A stretch of 9,155 nucleotides of DNA. Source: an uncultured Acidimicrobium sp. Its GTDB lineage: Bacteria; Actinomycetota; Acidimicrobiia; Acidimicrobiales; Ilumatobacteraceae. Location: positions 1 to 9,155 of the forward strand of contig CAITUB010000187.1 in NCBI GenBank assembly GCA_903895515.1, in the 5' to 3' direction. Positions 6,515 to 9,155 of this stretch are shown here, piece after piece; within the stretch, counting starts at the first letter, position 1, and each line of letters starts with the position of its first letter. Under the pieces are notes generated by a model that searched no databases, was not told where the DNA came from, and worked only from the letters and a program-made list of their open reading frames with translations. The position numbers and the translations under genes are program-made.

Positions 6515-6933
6515 CTTTCGGTTGGGTCTGTCACTGCAATTCCACTTTCAGACGCTGCGGCGCACAGTTTTTTGTCCGAACTAGAGAAGAGGTCGGCACG
6601 CACCATGAGTGCGGTTGCCAAATGAATTGCATCCGCGCTCTTTAGTGACGATGTCTGCACTACCTCACACGATGCGTCAATGACCTCGGAAGAAATGTCA
6701 ACGAGAACCACATCTGCAAAAAGTTTGTGCATTGCATCTAGTCGCCCCCGAACAGCACTTGCCGGCATGCTTCCTTCGCGCACTCTTCTCATCAGCGTTG
6801 AATGCATTTCAGTTCGCGCCAATTGAGAGGTCACCTTCTCGCTACTGAGATTCCATATATTCAGATTTTGTTTTGAACCGATTTCAGTAATGACAAATTT
6901 GACGAGTGAAGATGAGTCAAAATAGGTGATCAT
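6511..6933 (-). CDS. vapC: PIN-domain ribonuclease toxin (VapC family)
   Basis: A 140-residue PIN-domain protein. The four acidic residues expected for the Mg2+/Mn2+ site are visible: D6 in ITYFDSSSLVK, E42 in ARTEMHS, D101 in KSADAIHLATAL and D120 in SSSDKKL. VapC toxins cleave tRNA, rRNA or mRNA and are neutralised by the antitoxin encoded just upstream. The start ATG shares one base with the antitoxin stop (TAATG), a tight coupling typical of such pairs. At the 3' end the stop TAG overlaps the stop of the converging MBL hydrolase (CTAA, 6511-6514). All catalytic residues are intact, so the toxin should be active. The RNA target cannot be told from the sequence. Confidence 0.93.
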   Translation of the reverse strand: MITYFDSSSLVKFVITEIGSKQNLNIWNLSSEKVTSQLARTEMHSTLMRRVREGSMPASAVRGRLDAMHKLFADVVLVDISSEVIDASCEVVQTSSLKSADAIHLATALMVRADLFSSSDKKLCAAASESGIAVTDPTES

Positions 6934-7217
6934 TATCTGCGATCTTCGATGATTGCATCAGAGAGACTGAAACCAAGATCTATTGGTGGTGGAAGCGTTT
7001 TACGTCTCGTAAGAGCTGGTCGCGCCTTACCTTCGGCAATTAAACGTTCGAGTATGAGTTTTGATTCACTGACTGGGCTAATTCGCGCAACCGGTTTTCC
7101 GTGTTCTGTCACGATGATTTCGTCTCCCTTTTGGACACGATCGATGTACTTACTGAATTGGCTCTTCAAGTCACGAATTCCAACTTCAACCTGACGGGTT
7201 TGAGCGATTTTCTTCAT
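6933..7217 (-). CDS. Phd/YefM-type antitoxin of the VapC pair
   Basis: A 94-residue antitoxin. Residues about 10-47 (VEVGIRDLKSQFSKYIDRVQ, then GDEIIVTEHGKPVARI) are the Phd/YefM DNA-binding and dimerisation fold. The C-terminal part, with LPPPIDLGFSLSDAIIEDRR, is the kind of flexible tail that wraps the toxin. Such antitoxins bind and repress their own promoter together with the toxin. The gene has no good ribosome site, but a TACAAT box sits six bases before the ATG, which suggests a leaderless transcript starting at or next to the start codon. It is coupled to the toxin by a 1-nt overlap. The pair is often called VapBC although the antitoxin is of Phd type. Confidence 0.93.
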   Translation of the reverse strand: MKKIAQTRQVEVGIRDLKSQFSKYIDRVQKGDEIIVTEHGKPVARISPVSESKLILERLIAEGKARPALTRRKTLPPPIDLGFSLSDAIIEDRR

Positions 7218-7222
7218 CTTTT

Positions 7223-7260
7223 AATTGTAGTCACATTTGCTTAAAATATTGACCACAATT
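7223..7260. promoter_or_regulatory. Imperfect inverted repeat in the antitoxin promoter, probable operator
   Basis: The left arm AATTGTAGTCA (7223-7233) and the right arm TGACCACAATT (7250-7260) are reverse complements except for one base, with 16 bp between the arms. The left arm contains the TACAAT -10 box (minus strand). Toxin-antitoxin operons are usually autorepressed by the antitoxin or the complex binding such repeats, so this is the natural candidate site. No binding data are implied. Confidence 0.5.
7224..7229 (-). promoter_or_regulatory. -10 box of a probable leaderless antitoxin-toxin promoter
   Basis: TACAAT on the minus strand matches five of six positions of TATAAT and is followed by six bases and then the ATG at 7217. 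This spacing puts the transcription start at about the A of the ATG. That is the arrangement of leaderless genes common in actinobacteria, and it fits the absence of a ribosome site. I see no good -35 box at the usual distance. Confidence 0.55.
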
Positions 7261-7262
7261 TC

Positions 7263-7282
7263 CCTACACCATCATGTGTGGG
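7263..7282 (-). terminator. Small hairpin after the S51-like gene, doubtful terminator
   Basis: The arms CCTACAC and GTGTGGG surround CATCAT, one base beyond the stop of the gene at 7284-8540. In the leftward transcript one of the seven pairs is an A-C mismatch, and no T-run follows directly. It may mark the end of the leftward operon, but it is weak. The toxin-antitoxin genes that follow have their own promoter. Confidence 0.2.
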
Positions 7283-7283
7283 C

Positions 7284-8540
7284 CTAACCCTCTTGGCGGA
7301 AGCCCCATTCAACGCCCTTCGGGGTGTCGCGTACTTCAACCTTGATTTCAGCGAATCGATCGCGAATCATGTCGGACAAATCGAATCGCTTATCGGCGCG
7401 GACCTGCGCACGTAGGTCAAGCAGAATCTGCACGAATGGCCCAACAACTTCGCGCGGGTCACGCAACCCACCAGTCGCCGCACCTGCCAGACGTGTCACC
7501 ATGCTGCGCAATACGCTGCGCGCATATTCTGCGTCAGTGCTTTGCAACGTGTCTGCAGACCAACCCGCAATTGCATCATCTAACTCCAGCGCAGCACGTG
7601 CTGCTGCATCTGCATTTCCTTCATTAAGCGCAGCAGCGAATGCATCGTTGAGTCGATCAGTTGCTTGGCGCAAGTTGCTATCAACCGTTTCAACCACCGC
7701 AGGTGCTGAAGTAAGAGTTGCGGCAACTGTTGACGTAACTGCATCCGACCATGGGTTACGCAAGCGATCAATAGAGAACACTTCACCGCTTGCAATTTCG
7801 GTGGTAGTTCCACGCAAGCGCAGGCTCACCACTCCCTTGCCAACCACAGTTGCAGTGTTTGCATCGAGGTCAAGCATGATGCCTGTGTGTTCGTCTACAC
7901 CCAAAACGTAAACGTCATCGGGAAGCTCGGTTTCCATTACTGAAAGGCGACGTTCGCCCATGTAACAAAAACGAGTGTCGTGATGCCCACCTTCAGCATT
8001 GTTGTAATGCGGAATAACAACAGCATTAACGCCAATTTCGCCGAGAATGTTCAAACCCTCTAACCAATGTGGGTTAGCTCCGGCTTTATAAATTTCGTAC
8101 ACGGGAAGTGTGAATCTGCCAAGCGTCAGTGCAGCAGCAGACGCAAACGTGACTACTCCACCATCGCGCAGCTTCTTCACCAGCAAACCAGCGAGTGGAC
8201 TTCCGCTCCATTGGCGCAATGCATACGTTGGCGAACCAGGGCCCGCAAATACATAATGAGCATCTGCTACCAATTGCAAACCGCGCTCAACAGTCAGCGC
8301 ATCTGCTTCTACTAACTGCGTAAGCCCGGCAACATCCAGCTTCATATTGATACTGGTGTTGAAATACTCCACTGCTTTTGAAGCGAGTTCAGGTGCATTT
8401 TCTTGAAACCCGTACGGCGTGTCAAGCAGTGTTGCACGCGCAGGGTTTGGCAACATGCGTGAAATAAGACGATGGGTTGGCACCATGGTTGGCGCAGTTT
8501 CGCCAGAACCCATAATGACCAAAATGCGTGGAAGCGTCAT
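7284..8540 (-). CDS. Peptidase S51/GATase1-like protein fused to a CysRS-type C-terminal domain
   Basis: A 418-residue two-part protein. Residues about 4-250 resemble peptidase S51/cyanophycinase-like members of the class-I glutamine amidotransferase fold: RILVIMGSGETAPTM, the FAGPGSPTYALRQW loop, a serine S134 in FASAAALTLG where the family nucleophile lies, H178 in VIPHYNN, and GVDEHTGIMLD. Residues about 290-418 are helical and end in RADKRFDLSDMIRDR and DTPKGVEWGF, which strongly resemble the C-terminal tail of bacterial cysteinyl-tRNA synthetase (the CysS/YqeB-type domain). The CysRS catalytic HIGH and KMSKS motifs are absent, so it is not a synthetase. The ATG at 8540 is chosen because it overlaps the upstream stop (ATGA) and begins directly at the conserved first strand. 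An in-frame upstream ATG at 8633 would add 31 cysteine-rich residues encoded within the neighbouring gene. It is probably co-transcribed with the alpha/beta hydrolase. Substrate and role are unknown; hydrolysis of a peptide or a link to tRNA or amino acids are guesses. Confidence 0.8.
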   Translation of the reverse strand: MTLPRILVIMGSGETAPTMVPTHRLISRMLPNPARATLLDTPYGFQENAPELASKAVEYFNTSINMKLDVAGLTQLVEADALTVERGLQLVADAHYVFAGPGSPTYALRQWSGSPLAGLLVKKLRDGGVVTFASAAALTLGRFTLPVYEIYKAGANPHWLEGLNILGEIGVNAVVIPHYNNAEGGHHDTRFCYMGERRLSVMETELPDDVYVLGVDEHTGIMLDLDANTATVVGKGVVSLRLRGTTTEIASGEVFSIDRLRNPWSDAVTSTVAATLTSAPAVVETVDSNLRQATDRLNDAFAAALNEGNADAAARAALELDDAIAGWSADTLQSTDAEYARSVLRSMVTRLAGAATGGLRDPREVVGPFVQILLDLRAQVRADKRFDLSDMIRDRFAEIKVEVRDTPKGVEWGFRQEG

Positions 8541-9154
8541 GAAAAGAACCCATCTGTAGTTGCTGTATGCACAACTTGCGCAAAACGCACAGGGTGTTGT
8601 GCATGCAAGTCGTGATCTGCGGGACTGAACCATTCAACCCGAACTGTTGGCACATTGTGCAATGCGTGCTCAACGGCGTGGCGTTTTGTTTCTGAAAACA
8701 CACCGCCCGGGCCTTCTGCGGGAACAAACATCACCGGCACGGATATGTCGTTATATATATGTGTCGGCTTGTGTTCCCATAATCCACGCAACACCATCAG
8801 ATGGCGCTCCAAGGTAAGCCATGGTCGAATAGTTCCATCAGGCAGGTGTTCGAAATTGGCCATCGAGCCGTCGATGCCTGTCTTTGGCCAATCAGGGTGC
8901 GCACCTTCCATATATCCGCGCATCCGTGAAACAGGAGTGCCCAGTAAATTTGGTGGACGAAGAGCAACTGAACACTCTTCCCATTGTGGAAAATGTGTTT
9001 GCAGTTCTAAGAACCCGCCGTCTACAGCAACTACCCCACGAACAAGTTCTGGGTGCATGTGTGCAAGTTCGATAACCACGTTGCCACCCCACGACTGACC
9101 AGCTACTACCGGATGCTCAAATCCCTCAGATGCCAAAATGCGCAGTAGCTCGGC
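8537..9154 (-). CDS. Alpha/beta hydrolase (5' part outside the window)
   Basis: The last 205 residues of an alpha/beta hydrolase. The reading frame is open to the right edge, and the true start is beyond it; the TTG at 9136 is an internal leucine. The nucleophile elbow VVAGQSWGG places the serine at visible residue 21, and SPADHDLHAQHP near the end supplies the catalytic histidine (visible residue 181). The acid residue is less certain, possibly in the segment after VPVMFVPAEGPG. The nucleophile is Ser rather than Asp, so this is an esterase, lipase or peptidase-like member and not a second dehalogenase. Its stop overlaps the start of the S51-like fusion gene by 4 bp, so the two are probably translated together. 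The substrate is unknown. Confidence 0.88.
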   Translation of the reverse strand, partial: AELLRILASEGFEHPVVAGQSWGGNVVIELAHMHPELVRGVVAVDGGFLELQTHFPQWEECSVALRPPNLLGTPVSRMRGYMEGAHPDWPKTGIDGSMANFEHLPDGTIRPWLTLERHLMVLRGLWEHKPTHIYNDISVPVMFVPAEGPGGVFSETKRHAVEHALHNVPTVRVEWFSPADHDLHAQHPVRFAQVVHTATTDGFFS

Positions 9155-9155
9155 A

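Noticed and set aside
6511..7217. The toxin-antitoxin pair as the edge of a mobile island
   Set aside because: No direct repeats, integrase, tRNA end or insertion sequence is visible around it.
7324..7911. A 195-residue Ser/Arg/Thr-rich open frame opposite the S51-like fusion gene
   Set aside because: Its composition is that of an antisense shadow of alanine-, leucine- and aspartate-rich coding sequence. It has no ribosome site or domain.
8541..8633. A 31-residue cysteine-rich N-terminal extension of the S51-like fusion protein
   Set aside because: It is encoded by DNA that already codes for the 3' end of the alpha/beta hydrolase in another frame and has no family similarity. The ATG at 8540 with the ATGA overlap begins directly at the conserved first strand.
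8751..8762. Short TA repeat (TATATATATG)
   Set aside because: It is read through by the alpha/beta hydrolase frame as ordinary codons and has no flanking promoter elements.

Overview
The window looks like chromosomal DNA of an actinobacterium. I would guess an aquatic Acidimicrobiia-type lineage, because GC is balanced rather than high and the gene content is typical: an N-acyl-D-amino-acid-deacylase-like amidohydrolase, a large Cys-type sulfatase, a DinB-fold protein, a haloalkane dehalogenase and a VapBC pair. Most genes have AAAGG/AGGGGG ribosome sites, and one gene appears to be leaderless. The taxonomic guess is an inference from content and style only; no rRNA or marker gene is present.

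Layout from left to right. (1) The 3' part of an amidohydrolase (2-541, +). (2) It converges, with a 7-nt gap, on a leftward two-gene operon: a 752-aa formylglycine-type sulfatase (1121-3379) followed 2 nt later by a DinB-fold protein (549-1118). (3) A compact 70-bp divergent promoter region (3380-3449) carries a perfect 12-bp inverted repeat with a 6-nt spacer. Near-symmetrical promoters and mirrored AAGGGGG ribosome sites surround it. (4) A rightward four-gene operon follows (3450-6514): a DUF1330-like dimeric alpha/beta-barrel protein, a TetR regulator, a subfamily-I haloalkane dehalogenase and an RNase Z/arylsulfatase-like metallo-beta-lactamase-fold hydrolase. Spacings are +4, -4 and +11 nt. 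(5) A leftward VapBC-type toxin-antitoxin pair (6511-7217) has a probable leaderless promoter and its own inverted repeat; the toxin stop codon overlaps the hydrolase stop. (6) A leftward pair comprises a partial alpha/beta hydrolase (8537 to the window edge) and, overlapping it by 4 bp, a 418-aa protein that joins a peptidase-S51/GATase1-like domain to a C-terminal domain resembling that of cysteinyl-tRNA synthetase (7284-8540).

How the genes may work together. The centre reads as one regulated catabolic locus. The TetR protein probably binds the 30-bp palindrome and controls both the sulfatase-DinB operon and its own dehalogenase operon. This would couple sulfate-ester cleavage to carbon-halogen cleavage. 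Molecules carrying both groups, such as the chlorosulfolipids of chrysophyte algae, are one testable substrate class; this is speculation. The second point of interest is the S51-like/CysRS-tail fusion protein. There is no gene-free stretch over 300 bases, and I saw no tRNA, rRNA, CRISPR array or insertion sequence.
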